Source of the DNA: Streptomyces sp. adm13(2018)
Lineage (GTDB): Bacteria; Actinomycetota; Actinomycetes; Streptomycetales; Streptomycetaceae
Direction of reading: 5' to 3'
Assembly (NCBI RefSeq): GCF_008042145.1
Contig: NZ_RDBH01000129.1
Span: 124,514-158,044 of the forward strand
Length of the DNA stretch: 33,531 bases
Position numbers and translations under genes: made by a program. Of the stretch, positions 1-8,084 are shown piece by piece. Below the pieces are notes generated by a model, which did no database searches, was not told the origin of the DNA, and saw nothing but the letters and a program-made list of their open reading frames with translations. Every line of letters starts with the position of its first letter. Position 1 is the first letter of the stretch.

Positions 1-2
1 CG

Positions 3-1202
3 CCGCCCCCGCCGCCGCCGGGTGTGCCCGGTACGCCCGCGGGCGGCATCGCGCACGCGGCGACGATGCTGGCCCACCCGGGTCCGGCCGGTCCGGTGGC
101 GCCGCAGCCTCCGGGCCCGCCGGCTCCGCCGCCGCCGCTGCACGGCGGCCAGACCCCGCCGTCGGGTCCCGTACCCGGTCCGGTTCCGGGGGCGGCCCCG
201 CCGGCGTACGGCTATCCACATCCGGCGGGTCAGCCGACGGTCGGCCCCGGCTACCAGGCGGTGCTGCGCTATCGCGCGCCCGACGGTTCCGAGGCGCAGA
301 TCATCCGGCGTTCGGCGCCGGGCACCCCGCATCCGGAGTGGCAGATCCTGCACGAGCTGCGCGCGATGAACGTGCCGCCGCAGCAGGTGCTCGAACTGCA
401 CACGGAGTTGGAGTCCTGTGAGCTGCCGGGCGGCTACTGCGCGCGGATGATCAGGGAGACCTGGCCGCAGGCGCGGATCACGAGCATCGCCCCGTACGGC
501 CGTGATCACGCGGGCCGTCAGCAGGGCATGCGGCAACTTCTCACCCATCAGGGCGAGTTGCACCAGGTCGCGGATGGTCCGGCGCGGCCGGCGCCGGTGC
601 GGGCGCCGCTGCCGCAGGTGCAGCCGGCGCCGCCGATCCCGCCGGAGGGCATCGCGCAGGAGCTGGCGGGGGCGTTCGGTCCGGGCATCCTCCGCTTCGA
701 CCAGCGGGCGGTGTCCCGGCAGGGCGTGCCGGAGCTGGTGGCGCGCACGCTGGTGTGGGCGGGGCTGCCCGCGGACTTCGGGCCCTTCTTCTGGGCGCAG
801 CCCGCGGTGCCGGTGGTGCCGACGCTGGCCGAGCTGGCCGCGCAGCGGCAGGTCCAGCCGGCGCCGGACGCGAGTTCGTACCTGGTGCTCGGTTCGGACT
901 TCGGCCGGGCGATCTGCGTCCAGTACGGGACCGCGCACATCGTGGCGGTGCCGGTGGAGGCCGGTCCGGGCGGGCAGTCGGTGCCGGCGCAGTTCGTGAA
1001 CACGGGGCTGCCCGAGTTCACGCGGGCGATGGCGCTGCTCGGCCGGATGTGGCGGCTGCGGTTCGGGCTGAACCCGGAGCAGGCGGGACGCTGGACGGTC
1101 GACTTCCAGGCGCAGCTGGCGATGCTGGACCCGGCGGCGCTGGCGTCGCCGGAGAACTGGTGGTCGGTGCTGCTGGAGCAGATGTGGGACGGCCTTCTGT
1201 AG
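3..1202 (+). CDS. Deaminase domain plus SUKH-4-like immunity domain protein (5' truncated by window edge)
   Basis: The frame is open to the left edge, so the true start lies outside the window; the GTG at 24 is probably internal because proline codons run upstream of it. Numbering from that GTG, residues 1-75 are a Pro/Gly-rich linker. Residues 78-180 look like a zinc-dependent nucleic-acid/nucleotide deaminase of the XOO_2897-like group: H103-P-E105 (zinc ligand and catalytic Glu) followed by C132 and C139 in ESCELPGGYC. Residues about 205-392 resemble SUKH-4 immunity domains (L-x-x-x-GLP stretch, YLVLGSDFG, then NTGLPEFTRAM). SUKH proteins are known immunity partners of nucleic-acid-targeting toxins, so a deaminase and a possible inhibitor may share one chain. 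The target (DNA, RNA or free nucleotide) cannot be told. Domain calls rest on motif recognition only; the deaminase call is the firmer one. Confidence 0.8.
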   Translation, partial: PPPPPPGVPGTPAGGIAHAATMLAHPGPAGPVAPQPPGPPAPPPPLHGGQTPPSGPVPGPVPGAAPPAYGYPHPAGQPTVGPGYQAVLRYRAPDGSEAQIIRRSAPGTPHPEWQILHELRAMNVPPQQVLELHTELESCELPGGYCARMIRETWPQARITSIAPYGRDHAGRQQGMRQLLTHQGELHQVADGPARPAPVRAPLPQVQPAPPIPPEGIAQELAGAFGPGILRFDQRAVSRQGVPELVARTLVWAGLPADFGPFFWAQPAVPVVPTLAELAAQRQVQPAPDASSYLVLGSDFGRAICVQYGTAHIVAVPVEAGPGGQSVPAQFVNTGLPEFTRAMALLGRMWRLRFGLNPEQAGRWTVDFQAQLAMLDPAALASPENWWSVLLEQMWDGLL

Positions 1203-1233
1203 GAGGAGGGGCCGGGGTTTCCCGCGGATGCCG

Positions 1234-1255
1234 CTGGACAGACTCCCTGGACAGA
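1234..1255. repeat. Short direct repeat in the 1203-1360 intergenic gap
   Basis: CTGGACAGA occurs at 1234-1242 and 1247-1255, 13 bp apart, in the 158-bp gap between the deaminase gene and the coiled-coil gene. It may be a regulator site or chance. I see no convincing terminator or promoter hexamers in this gap. Confidence 0.3.
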
Positions 1256-1360
1256 ATGTGATGAAAGGCGCTCGACGTGTGTGCACGTTGGGCGTCTTTT
1301 GTCCGTTCTGATGAAGCATCCTGGACGTTCGGTCGAGTCACAGGGAAGGGGCGCCAGGGG

Positions 1361-2263
1361 ATGAGTTTCGCTGTCGGACGGGGGCGCGGCTATCGGCCCG
1401 AGCAGGTCGACCGCTATCTCGCCGCTCTCGCCGCAGACCGTGACGGCGCCTGGGAGCGGGCCACGCGGCTCACCGCCCTCGCGCAGGAGCTGGAGACCGA
1501 GGCGGCCCGGCTGCGCGCGGCCGTGGACGCGCTCGTACCGCACCGCTACGAGAACCTCGGCGCGCGGGCGGGGGAGATCCTGGAGCTGGCCGAGCGGGAG
1601 GACGAGTCGCTCGTACGGTCCGCGGAGGCGGCGGCGCAGGCCCTCGCGGAGGCGGCGGAGGCGGCGGGCCGGGAGGCGGCGGAGGCGGCCCGGGCGCACG
1701 CGGAGGGCGTACGGGCGGCGGCCGACGGGGCGGCGGACAAGACCCTGGCGGCGGCGCGGGCGCGGGCCGAGGAACTGACGACGGAGGCGCGGCGCGAGGC
1801 GGACGAGCGGCTGACCGGGGCGCGGGAGGCCTACGAGGAGACCGAGCGGCGCGCGGCGGACCTCCTCGCGGAACAGGTCGCCGAGCAGACGGCCGTACGG
1901 GAGGAGGCGGAGCGTGCGGCGGAGGGCCGGAGGGCCGCCCTGGACGCCCACCACGGGGAGCTGACCGCCGCGGCGGAGGCAAGGCTCGCCGAGGCGCGGC
2001 GGACCCTGGCGCAGACGGAGGAACAGGCCCGGCACACCCAGGAGGACACGGAGGCGCGCGCGGCCGGGCTGCTCGCGGAGGCCCGCATGAAGGCGGAGCG
2101 CACCGAGCGCGAGACGGAACGGGTGCTGCGGGAACACGAGGAGGCCAGGGACGAGATCCACGGCCACATGGACCACATCCGCGACTCCCTGGCGGCCCTG
2201 ACGGGCCGCGCGGGGCCGACGGAGGAGAAAGGGGAAGGGGCCGAGCCCGGGACCGAGGGCTAG
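1361..2263 (+). CDS. DivIVA/FilP-like coiled-coil protein ('cellulose-binding protein' family)
   Basis: A 300-residue protein. The ATG at 1361 is preferred to the GTG at 1277 because it follows GCCAGGGG and begins the recognisable domain. Residues 9-30 (RGYRPEQVDRYLAALAADRD) match the conserved start of actinobacterial DivIVA/FilP-type proteins, where a short N-terminal motif precedes a long coiled coil. Residues 30-285 are almost pure Ala/Glu/Arg heptad-like sequence with no predicted membrane segment. In Streptomyces such proteins are often annotated as cellulose-binding but act as intermediate-filament-like or polarity scaffolds at hyphal tips; that role is inferred from the family. Its length is close to FilP (about 310), but the N-terminus differs enough that I do not assign the filP symbol. 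The extreme purine bias produces long false frames on the other strand. Confidence 0.82.
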   Translation: MSFAVGRGRGYRPEQVDRYLAALAADRDGAWERATRLTALAQELETEAARLRAAVDALVPHRYENLGARAGEILELAEREDESLVRSAEAAAQALAEAAEAAGREAAEAARAHAEGVRAAADGAADKTLAAARARAEELTTEARREADERLTGAREAYEETERRAADLLAEQVAEQTAVREEAERAAEGRRAALDAHHGELTAAAEARLAEARRTLAQTEEQARHTQEDTEARAAGLLAEARMKAERTERETERVLREHEEARDEIHGHMDHIRDSLAALTGRAGPTEEKGEGAEPGTEG

Positions 2264-2315
2264 GCGGGCCCCTTCCGCCTCCCCCGAAGGTCGGTGGCCG
2301 TCTGACGTCGGATAA

Positions 2316-2336
2316 CCTCCCCTCTCCCAGGGGAGG
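2316..2336 (+). promoter_or_regulatory. Hairpin covering the ribosome binding site of the FG-GAP gene
   Basis: CCTCCCCT (2316-2323) and AGGGGAGG (2329-2336) form a perfect 8-bp stem with a 5-nt loop. The right arm is the Shine-Dalgarno sequence of the gene starting at 2341 or 2347. If it forms in the mRNA it would mask the ribosome site. It could also act as a terminator for the upstream gene, although no T tract follows. Confidence 0.5.
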
Positions 2337-2340
2337 GAAC

Positions 2341-4635
2341 ATGAACATGCACGTCACACGCCCGCGCGCCCGCCGTCTCGCGGCCGTCGCCGTCACCGTC
2401 GTCCTCGCCGCCACCGGCGGCGCGCTCACCGCACTCCCGGCCACGGCCGCACCCGCGCCCGCGCCCGCCGCGGCGCAGGAGGGCCGGCAGGCCCCCGTGT
2501 CGTTCCCGCGCAACGCCGACGTCGTCGGCGCGGGCCCGAGCGGCTTCCTGTCGAAGACCCGCGGCACCAGGCCGGAGTTCCGCTGGACCTGGTACGCGGA
2601 CGGCTCGTCGATCGTGCTGCCGGGGGCCACCGACGCCGCCGCCGGCGGCGCGGACCTCGTCGTCACCGTCGACCGGACCGCCCCGGTCGCCGGCCGGGTG
2701 GTCCGGGTCTACGACCTGGCGAAGCCCACAGCAACCCCGGTCCCCCGAGAGGTGAACCTCGACGCCCTCGGCGACGGCTTCTTCTTCGAGGGCGTCGCCG
2801 GCGCCACCATGCTCCTCGGGCAGTACGTGGCCGGCGGCCCGCAGAAGCAGTACGCCGTCACCCTCGACGGCAACCCGCCGAAGGCCCGCGCGGTGGCCGG
2901 AGGCGCCGGACTCGACTGCTCCGACGGCCGCGACGGCTGGACCGACACCGCCTCCGCGCTCTACGAGTGCAGCCTCGACGCGACCGGGACGCCCGTCAAG
3001 GTCCTCGTCGACCTCGCCTCGGGCACCTCGAAGTGGTACCCCCAGTTCGACGCCCAGTGGCCCCGCGACGGCGCCGTCTCCGGCACCCACGTGGCCTGGC
3101 GCGAGGCCCGGATGTCCGGCAGCCGGGCCGTCCACGGGATCGTCGCCTTCGCGCGCGACAGCACCACCGAGCGGTGGATCCCGTCGGACGACGACCTGAG
3201 CGACCCGCTGTACCTGGTCGGCGGCTGGGTGACGTCCGGCAGCAAGGCCCGCATCGATTCGTCCACCTCGGCGCCCGGCCAGCCCCGCCCGACGGTGCGG
3301 CCGTTCACGGCCCAGTCCGTCGCGACCGGAGAGAAGGTCCAGCTCCTCACCGCGTTCTCCTCCGCCGTCGCCGGGCCCGACGGCAGCCTCCTCGTGCGCG
3401 GTGGCACCGCCGAGCACGGCGAGGGCCTCTACCGGGTCTCGCCGCGCTCCGACGGCGGCCGTCCGGACGTCGCACTCGTCGCGTCCACCGGGCAGTCGAC
3501 CGTCCTGGCCGTCACCCGTTCCACCACCCCGACGACCCTGACCGGCGAGCAGGCCGAGCGCGGCTTCGACTTCGGCTGGGACCTGTCCCGGGCGGACGCC
3601 GACGTGTGGCTGACCCTGACCCGCGTCGGCGGCGGCAGGACGATCAACACCCGCCTGTACCTCCAGAACCCCGCCGCCCCGGGCCTGCCGGGCCGCCTCA
3701 CCTGGCACTGGGACGGCAAGGACCTGGAGGCAGCCGACTGGGACGCCCCGGCGCGCAACGGCACGTACGAGTGGCAGCTCACCGCCCGCCCCGACGAGGG
3801 CATCGGCCCCGACGTCGTCTCCACCGGCCGGTTCACCGTGACCCGGCCGGCGGCCCCGCACGACTTCGACGACGACGGCACGGCCGACCTCCTCGTCCGG
3901 GACATCGGCGGAGTGCTGTTGCGCTTCGGCACCCGCCCCGCCGCTCCCGGCGGCTCCCTCGCGGACACCGGGGGCTCACGCGTCGGTGGCGGCTGGGGTG
4001 CCTACGACCGGCTGGAGACCGTCGGGAACGTCGCGGGCTCGACCGCGCCCGACGTGATCGCCCGGGAGAAGAGCGGCGTCCTCTGGCTCTACCAGGGCAC
4101 GGCCGACCAGGACAAGCCGCTCGCGGCCCGCACGAGGATCGGCTCCGGCTGGCAGACGTACACCGAGCTCGCGGGCGGCAGCGACCTGACCGGCGACGGC
4201 CGCGCGGACCTCGTCGCCACGGACAAGGCGGGCGCCCTGTGGCTCTACAAGGGCACGGGCTCGGCCACCGCCCCCTTCGCGGCGCGCAAGCAGATCGGCC
4301 ACGGCTGGGGCGTCTACAACCAGCTGACGGCCACCGGCAACCTCGCCGGCGGTCCGGCCGGGGACCTCGTCGCCCGTGACAAGGACGGCGTCCTCTGGCT
4401 GTACCTCGGCAAGGGCGACGGCACCTTCGCCGCCCGCACCAAGGTGGGTGCCGGGTGGGGCGGGTTCGCCGGGCTCACCGCCGTCGGCGACGCCAACGGC
4501 GACGGACGGGCCGACCTGGTCGCCTCGAACGGCGACGAGACCTTCTACGCCGGCACGGGCGACTGGTCGGCGCCCTTCAAGCGCGGCGCCGCCGTGTCCC
4601 TCACCCAGGAGATGACCTACAACGCCGTCTTCTAG
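2341..4635 (+). CDS. Secreted FG-GAP/VCBS-repeat protein with FlgD-Ig-like domain
   Basis: A 764-residue exported protein. Residues 1-37 form a signal peptide: twin Arg/Lys-rich start, hydrophobic AVAVTVVLAAT, then Ala-rich ATAAPA cleavage region. Residues 40-395 are an extracellular region without a family I recognise, possibly beta-propeller. Residues about 400-500 resemble a FlgD-type Ig-like fold (LTWHWDGKDL, NGTYEWQLTA). Residues 505-764 hold four to five FG-GAP/VCBS-like units with the calcium-binding-type signature DxDxDGxxD (DFDDDGTAD, DLTGDGRAD, DANGDGRAD) alternating with GVLWLY strands. The product is secreted or cell-surface; the ligand is unknown. The Shine-Dalgarno (AGGGGAGG) lies only 4 nt before ATG 2341 and 10 nt before ATG 2347, so initiation at 2347 is equally plausible. 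It converges with the ATPase gene, with 9 bp between the two stops. Confidence 0.88.
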   Translation: MNMHVTRPRARRLAAVAVTVVLAATGGALTALPATAAPAPAPAAAQEGRQAPVSFPRNADVVGAGPSGFLSKTRGTRPEFRWTWYADGSSIVLPGATDAAAGGADLVVTVDRTAPVAGRVVRVYDLAKPTATPVPREVNLDALGDGFFFEGVAGATMLLGQYVAGGPQKQYAVTLDGNPPKARAVAGGAGLDCSDGRDGWTDTASALYECSLDATGTPVKVLVDLASGTSKWYPQFDAQWPRDGAVSGTHVAWREARMSGSRAVHGIVAFARDSTTERWIPSDDDLSDPLYLVGGWVTSGSKARIDSSTSAPGQPRPTVRPFTAQSVATGEKVQLLTAFSSAVAGPDGSLLVRGGTAEHGEGLYRVSPRSDGGRPDVALVASTGQSTVLAVTRSTTPTTLTGEQAERGFDFGWDLSRADADVWLTLTRVGGGRTINTRLYLQNPAAPGLPGRLTWHWDGKDLEAADWDAPARNGTYEWQLTARPDEGIGPDVVSTGRFTVTRPAAPHDFDDDGTADLLVRDIGGVLLRFGTRPAAPGGSLADTGGSRVGGGWGAYDRLETVGNVAGSTAPDVIAREKSGVLWLYQGTADQDKPLAARTRIGSGWQTYTELAGGSDLTGDGRADLVATDKAGALWLYKGTGSATAPFAARKQIGHGWGVYNQLTATGNLAGGPAGDLVARDKDGVLWLYLGKGDGTFAARTKVGAGWGGFAGLTAVGDANGDGRADLVASNGDETFYAGTGDWSAPFKRGAAVSLTQEMTYNAVF

Positions 4636-4644
4636 ACGGACCGT

Positions 4645-5127
4645 TCAGGTGAGGACGCACTCCGCCCACACCGTCTTGCCCGGCGCGCCGACCCTGGGGT
4701 ACCAGCCCCAGCGGTCCGCGAGCCGCTCCACGAGCAGCAGCCCCCGGCCCCCCTCCGCGAGTCCCTCCTCCGGGCGGGGGCCGGGGCGTACCGGCATCCG
4801 CTCGCCCCGGGTGTCCCCGACCTCGATCCGCGCGACGGCCGGGACCCCGTGCAGCAGGCGCAGGAAGAGCTGGAAGTCCCGCCCCGGCACGTGCCCGTGC
4901 CGCACGGCGTTCGTCGCCAGTTCGGCGGCGACGAGGACCACGGCGTCGTGCGCCGGGGTGCCGAACGGCACGCCCCACTCGTCCAGCCGCACCGCGACCA
5001 GCCGCCGCGCGAGCCGGGCGCCCCGGGCGGTCGAGGTGAAGCGGAGGGTGAAGACCCCACGATCCAAGTAGGGGGAGACACCGGTGGGTTGGGTGGTGTC
5101 GGTGGGGCTGAGGTTGTCGCTCGTCAT
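4645..5127 (-). CDS. ATP-binding anti-sigma-type regulator (HATPase_c_2)
   Basis: A 160-residue protein. The ATG at 5127 is chosen over the upstream one at 5184 because AGGAGGAG lies just ahead of it and family members start near here. It has a GHKL-type ATP-binding fold: N box ELATNAVRHGH (central Asn), the G1 region VGDTRGER and the G2 box EGGRGLLLVERLAD. Such proteins are RsbW/SpoIIAB-like serine kinase or anti-sigma proteins, and hundreds of variants occur in Streptomyces. It is divergent from an XRE/DUF5753 gene followed by a DUF397 gene, the same trio as at the S. coelicolor whiJ locus, so a role with those two proteins in developmental or stress control is likely but inferred. The Asp of G1 is present, so it probably still binds ATP. 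Confidence 0.87.
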   Translation of the reverse strand: MTSDNLSPTDTTQPTGVSPYLDRGVFTLRFTSTARGARLARRLVAVRLDEWGVPFGTPAHDAVVLVAAELATNAVRHGHVPGRDFQLFLRLLHGVPAVARIEVGDTRGERMPVRPGPRPEEGLAEGGRGLLLVERLADRWGWYPRVGAPGKTVWAECVLT

Positions 5128-5144
5128 GCCCTCAAAGCTCCTCC

Positions 5145-5163
5145 TGGTCGCGTAGCGTGACCA
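5145..5163. promoter_or_regulatory. Inverted repeat between the divergent ATPase and XRE genes
   Basis: TGGTCGCG-TAG-CGTGACCA is an inverted repeat with one mismatch in 8-bp arms, midway in the 103-bp divergent intergenic region. It is a natural candidate operator for the adjacent HTH regulator. Nothing else in the sequence proves binding. Confidence 0.4.
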
Positions 5164-5230
5164 GAGGTGACGCACCGACGCCACGGCCTTGTACGCCGTG
5201 TGTGGGTGCCGGTACGAGGGGCAGGGCGCG

Positions 5231-6079
5231 ATGACGGAAGAGCAGCCGGGTGCGGCTCCGGAACCCGCCGCGGCGGACAGGTCCGGGCAGGGCGTGGTGG
5301 CGGCGTTCGGGCAGAGCCTGAAGACGCTGCGCGTGCGGGCGAAGATGGAACGGGAGGAACTGGGCAGGCGCCTGGGCTACTCGGCGTCCACGATCGCCTC
5401 GTTCGAGCAGGGCCGGAGGATCCCGCCGCCGAGGGTGATCGACAGCTCGGACGAAGTCCTGGACGCCGGGGGCCTTTTGAAGCTGTGGAAGGAGCAGATG
5501 GAGAAGGCACAGTATCCGGCGTTCTTCCAGGGGATGGCGCAGCTGGAGAAGCGAGCGATAGAGCTGTTGGCGTACGACACGTTGGTGGTCAACGGCCTTC
5601 TCCAGACTGAGGAGTACGGGCGGACGATGATGGGAAATCGTCGACCTCCGCTTGACGCCGAGACCATCGAGCAGCGGGTGACAGCCCGAATGGCTCGCCA
5701 GGACATCTTTGACCGGCGTCCAGAGCCGCTTCTGAGCTTCCTCATGTGTGAATCGGTGCTACGCCGCCAGTTCGGAGGGAGGGCTGTGTTGCGTGGGCAG
5801 TTGGAACAACTGCTTCTCGTAGGGCAGCGGAGGAACGTTGAGCTTCAGGTCATGCCACTCGACTGCGCGGAGAACGCGGGTGTGGACGGTCCGTTCACTG
5901 TCATCACGACTGAGGACGGCAAGAGGTTCGTCTATGCCGAGGCCCAGGGTGCCAGTGTCCTGGAGACCGACCCCAAGCCAGCCGTTCTTGCTGCCGCCCG
6001 CTATGGGATCATCCGGTCGCAGGCTCTCACCCCGCGAGAGTCGATGGAGTTCATCGAGAAGTTGCTAGGAGAGCTATGA
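5231..6079 (+). CDS. XRE-family HTH regulator with DUF5753 (WhiJ-like)
   Basis: A 282-residue protein; ATG 5231 follows GAGGGGCAGGGCGCG. Residues 27-75 are an XRE helix-turn-helix (SLKTLRVRAKMEREELGRR, then SASTIASFEQGRRIPP). Residues about 95-275 are the DUF5753 effector domain (LLQTEEYGRTM, AVLRGQLEQLL, ELQVMPLDCAENAGVDGPF). This architecture is the WhiJ-type regulator family of Streptomyces, whose members pair with a small DUF397 protein; the DUF397 gene overlaps its stop codon by 4 bp, so the two are translationally coupled. The likely role is a DNA-binding repressor whose activity is set by the DUF397 partner. Codon use shifts within the gene: the N-terminal part is typical, but codons 138-179 have about 13 of 42 third positions A or T, suggesting a different origin for the effector domain. 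Confidence 0.92.
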   Translation: MTEEQPGAAPEPAAADRSGQGVVAAFGQSLKTLRVRAKMEREELGRRLGYSASTIASFEQGRRIPPPRVIDSSDEVLDAGGLLKLWKEQMEKAQYPAFFQGMAQLEKRAIELLAYDTLVVNGLLQTEEYGRTMMGNRRPPLDAETIEQRVTARMARQDIFDRRPEPLLSFLMCESVLRRQFGGRAVLRGQLEQLLLVGQRRNVELQVMPLDCAENAGVDGPFTVITTEDGKRFVYAEAQGASVLETDPKPAVLAAARYGIIRSQALTPRESMEFIEKLLGEL

Positions 6080-6264
6080 ACGACATGGAACCCCTCGCCT
6101 GGTTCAAGAGCAGCTACAGCGGTGGTGAGGGCGGTCAGTGCGTCGAGGTCGCAACCGACGCGGGAGCCGTGCACGTCCGTGACTCCAAGGACGTGGCCCG
6201 GCCCGCCCTCACCGTGTCGCCCGACGCCTGGGCCGGTTTCGTCGGGCTCGCCTCCGCGGAGTAG
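6076..6264 (+). CDS. DUF397 small protein, partner of the XRE regulator
   Basis: A 62-residue protein beginning in the ATGA that ends the XRE gene. It has the family signature: W-F-KSSYSGGEGGQCVEVA near the start, VHVRDSKD in the middle and SPDAWAGFV near the end. DUF397 proteins are nearly always encoded beside DUF5753 HTH proteins in Streptomyces and are thought to modulate them; the pairing here fits exactly. No membrane segment or signal peptide. Its stop lies 21 bp from the stop of the convergent MFS gene. Confidence 0.92.
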   Translation: MNDMEPLAWFKSSYSGGEGGQCVEVATDAGAVHVRDSKDVARPALTVSPDAWAGFVGLASAE

Positions 6265-6285
6265 TACAACCGCCGTCTGTACGCG

Positions 6286-7851
6286 TCAGCCCTCCGCGCT
6301 CCGCCGCTCCCTCTCCTCCAGGACCGGGAAGCGGCGGGGGGCCAGGGTGAGGAGGACCAGGAGGGCCAGTGCCGCCGCTGCCGCCGCGCCCACGAAGACG
6401 TAGTCGACGGCCGCGTCGACCGCGTGCCGCAGGCCGTCCATCGCCCCGGCCGTCAGGGAGTCGGGCGCGTCCAGCGCGCGCGACAGGGTGTCCAGGTCGC
6501 CGCCGCCCAGGCGGGCGGCCAGCACGCCGTTCGCCACGGCTCCGAACAGGGCCGCGCCCACGCTCTGGCCGACCTGGCGGCAGAAGAGGACGGACGCGGT
6601 CGTCGTGCCCCGCTCCTCGTACGGGACGGTCGACTGCACGCCCACGATCAGCGGCAGTTGGAAGAGGCCGAGGGCCGCGCCCAGGAGCAGCATCAGGAGC
6701 GCGGGCTGCCACGGTTCGCCGGGGAAGGGCAGGAACGGGAAGGCGAGCAGCAGGAGCAGGGCGAGCGAGATGCCGATGACGGCCGTCAGCCGGAAGCCGA
6801 TCCGGCCGTAGACCCGGTTCGAGAACGCCGCGCTGATCGGCCAGCTCAGGGTCATCACCGAGAGCACGAACCCGGCCGCTATCGGCCCGAGGCCCAGGAC
6901 GGACTGCGCGTACGTCGGGAGGAACACCGTCGGCGCGACCATGAGCAGGCCCAGCGCGCCCAGCGCGAGGTTGACGGCCGAGATCGTGCGGCGGCGCCAG
7001 ACCCAGCCGGGGATGATCGGTTCGGCCGCGCGCCGTTCCACGAGGACCGTGACCGCGCCGAGGACGGCCGACCCGGCGAGCAGGCCCAGGGACGGGGCCG
7101 ACAGCCACGGCCAGGCCACGCCGCCCTGGACGAGGGCGGTCAGCAGCAGCGCGCCGGTCGCGAAGATCGCGAGGGCGCCCGCCCAGTCGATCCGGACGGG
7201 CCCGCGGGGAGTCGTCCGGACCGGTTCCCTCAGGTGCCGGACGATCAGCCACAGCGCCACCGCCCCGACCGGCAGGTTGATCAGGAAGATCCAGCGCCAG
7301 TCCGCGTACCCGGCGAGGAGGCCGCCGGCCGCCGGGCCGGCCACCGAGGAGGCGGCCCAGACGGAGGACAGCTTCGCCTGGATCCTGGGGCGTTCCCTCA
7401 GCGGGTACAGGTCGGCGGCGATCGTCTGGATCGTGCCCTGGAGCGCGCCGCCGCCGAGGCCCTGGACGACGCGGAAGGCGATGAGGGAGGCCATGTTCCA
7501 GGCGGCCGCGCAGAGCAGGGAGCCGATGAGGAAGAGGACGACCCCGGCGATCAGGACGGGCTTGCGGCCGAAGGTGTCGCTGAGCTTGCCGTACACCGGC
7601 AGGGTGACGGTCACGGCGAGCAGGTAGCCGGAGAACAGCCAGGAGAAGACGGCGAGTCCGCCGAGGTCGCCGACGATCTGGGGGACGGCGGTGGAGACGA
7701 TCGTGCCGTCGATGGCGGCGAGTCCCATGCCGAGCATGAGGGCGGCGACGACGGGGCCGCGGCGGTGGGGCCCGGCCGGGCCGGGTGCGGCGGCGGGGGT
7801 TCCGGCCTTGCCGGCGGGGCCGCCCGCCGGCGTCGTGGAGGACTCGGTCAC
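6286..7851 (-). CDS. DHA2-family MFS drug exporter (EmrB/QacA type)
   Basis: A 521-residue protein. GTG 7851 is preferred to GTG 7875 because AGGAAG sits 7 nt before it. About 14 membrane segments. The MFS motif A is GKLSDTFGRKP, preceded by D in AAIDGTIVSTAVPQI (DHA2 motif D1), and the WRWIFLINLPVG motif after TM6 is typical of EmrB/QacA exporters. It should export drugs or metabolites by proton antiport in the plasma membrane; the substrate cannot be read from sequence. It stands alone, without an adjacent TetR/MarR gene: the nearest HTH gene is the XRE regulator on the other strand, which probably belongs to its own trio. Confidence 0.92.
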   Translation of the reverse strand: MTESSTTPAGGPAGKAGTPAAAPGPAGPHRRGPVVAALMLGMGLAAIDGTIVSTAVPQIVGDLGGLAVFSWLFSGYLLAVTVTLPVYGKLSDTFGRKPVLIAGVVLFLIGSLLCAAAWNMASLIAFRVVQGLGGGALQGTIQTIAADLYPLRERPRIQAKLSSVWAASSVAGPAAGGLLAGYADWRWIFLINLPVGAVALWLIVRHLREPVRTTPRGPVRIDWAGALAIFATGALLLTALVQGGVAWPWLSAPSLGLLAGSAVLGAVTVLVERRAAEPIIPGWVWRRRTISAVNLALGALGLLMVAPTVFLPTYAQSVLGLGPIAAGFVLSVMTLSWPISAAFSNRVYGRIGFRLTAVIGISLALLLLLAFPFLPFPGEPWQPALLMLLLGAALGLFQLPLIVGVQSTVPYEERGTTTASVLFCRQVGQSVGAALFGAVANGVLAARLGGGDLDTLSRALDAPDSLTAGAMDGLRHAVDAAVDYVFVGAAAAAALALLVLLTLAPRRFPVLEERERRSAEG

Positions 7852-7966
7852 CGCGCGCTTCCTTTCTTCGTACACCTAAATGTCGGCTCGTCAGGGTCTC
7901 ATTCGCACCCGAGGCGGTGGAAGCCCCGGGGCGCTCCGCTCGCGGTCCGCCCGCGCGGGATCCTGA

Positions 7967-8084
7967 GCAGGCGCGCGCAAGCTGCTCGGCAACGGCGGCT
8001 GGAACGGCATGAGGCCGCTCATCGGCAACGGCGACTGGTACGGCGGCAGCTGGGACCACCTCAACGGCGCCTTCTGGCCGAGTC
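7967..8084 (+). pseudogene. Orphan coding-like segment with a 12-residue repeat (gene remnant or tiny peptide)
   Basis: Read from 7967, about 39 codons have strong Streptomyces codon bias: after the first codon, third positions are G or C up to CCG at 8081. The peptide holds an imperfect 12-residue repeat, LLGNGGWNGMRP then LIGNGDWYGGSW, followed by DHLNGAFWP. An in-frame TGA at 7964 precedes it, no ATG, GTG or TTG occurs before the ATG at 8009, and after 8085 the codon bias collapses although the frame stays open to 8293. It may be a decayed fragment of a secreted repeat protein or a small peptide gene starting at 8009. I do not recognise the family. Confidence 0.35.

Noticed and set aside
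1277..1360. Upstream GTG extension of the coiled-coil protein
   Set aside because: The extra 28 residues are unlike the family and lack a ribosome site; the motif RGYRPEQVD fits a start at 1361.
548..2176. Minus-strand open frame opposite the deaminase and coiled-coil genes
   Set aside because: Crosses two genes and an intergenic gap on the other strand, with Arg/Leu/Pro-rich low-complexity translation.
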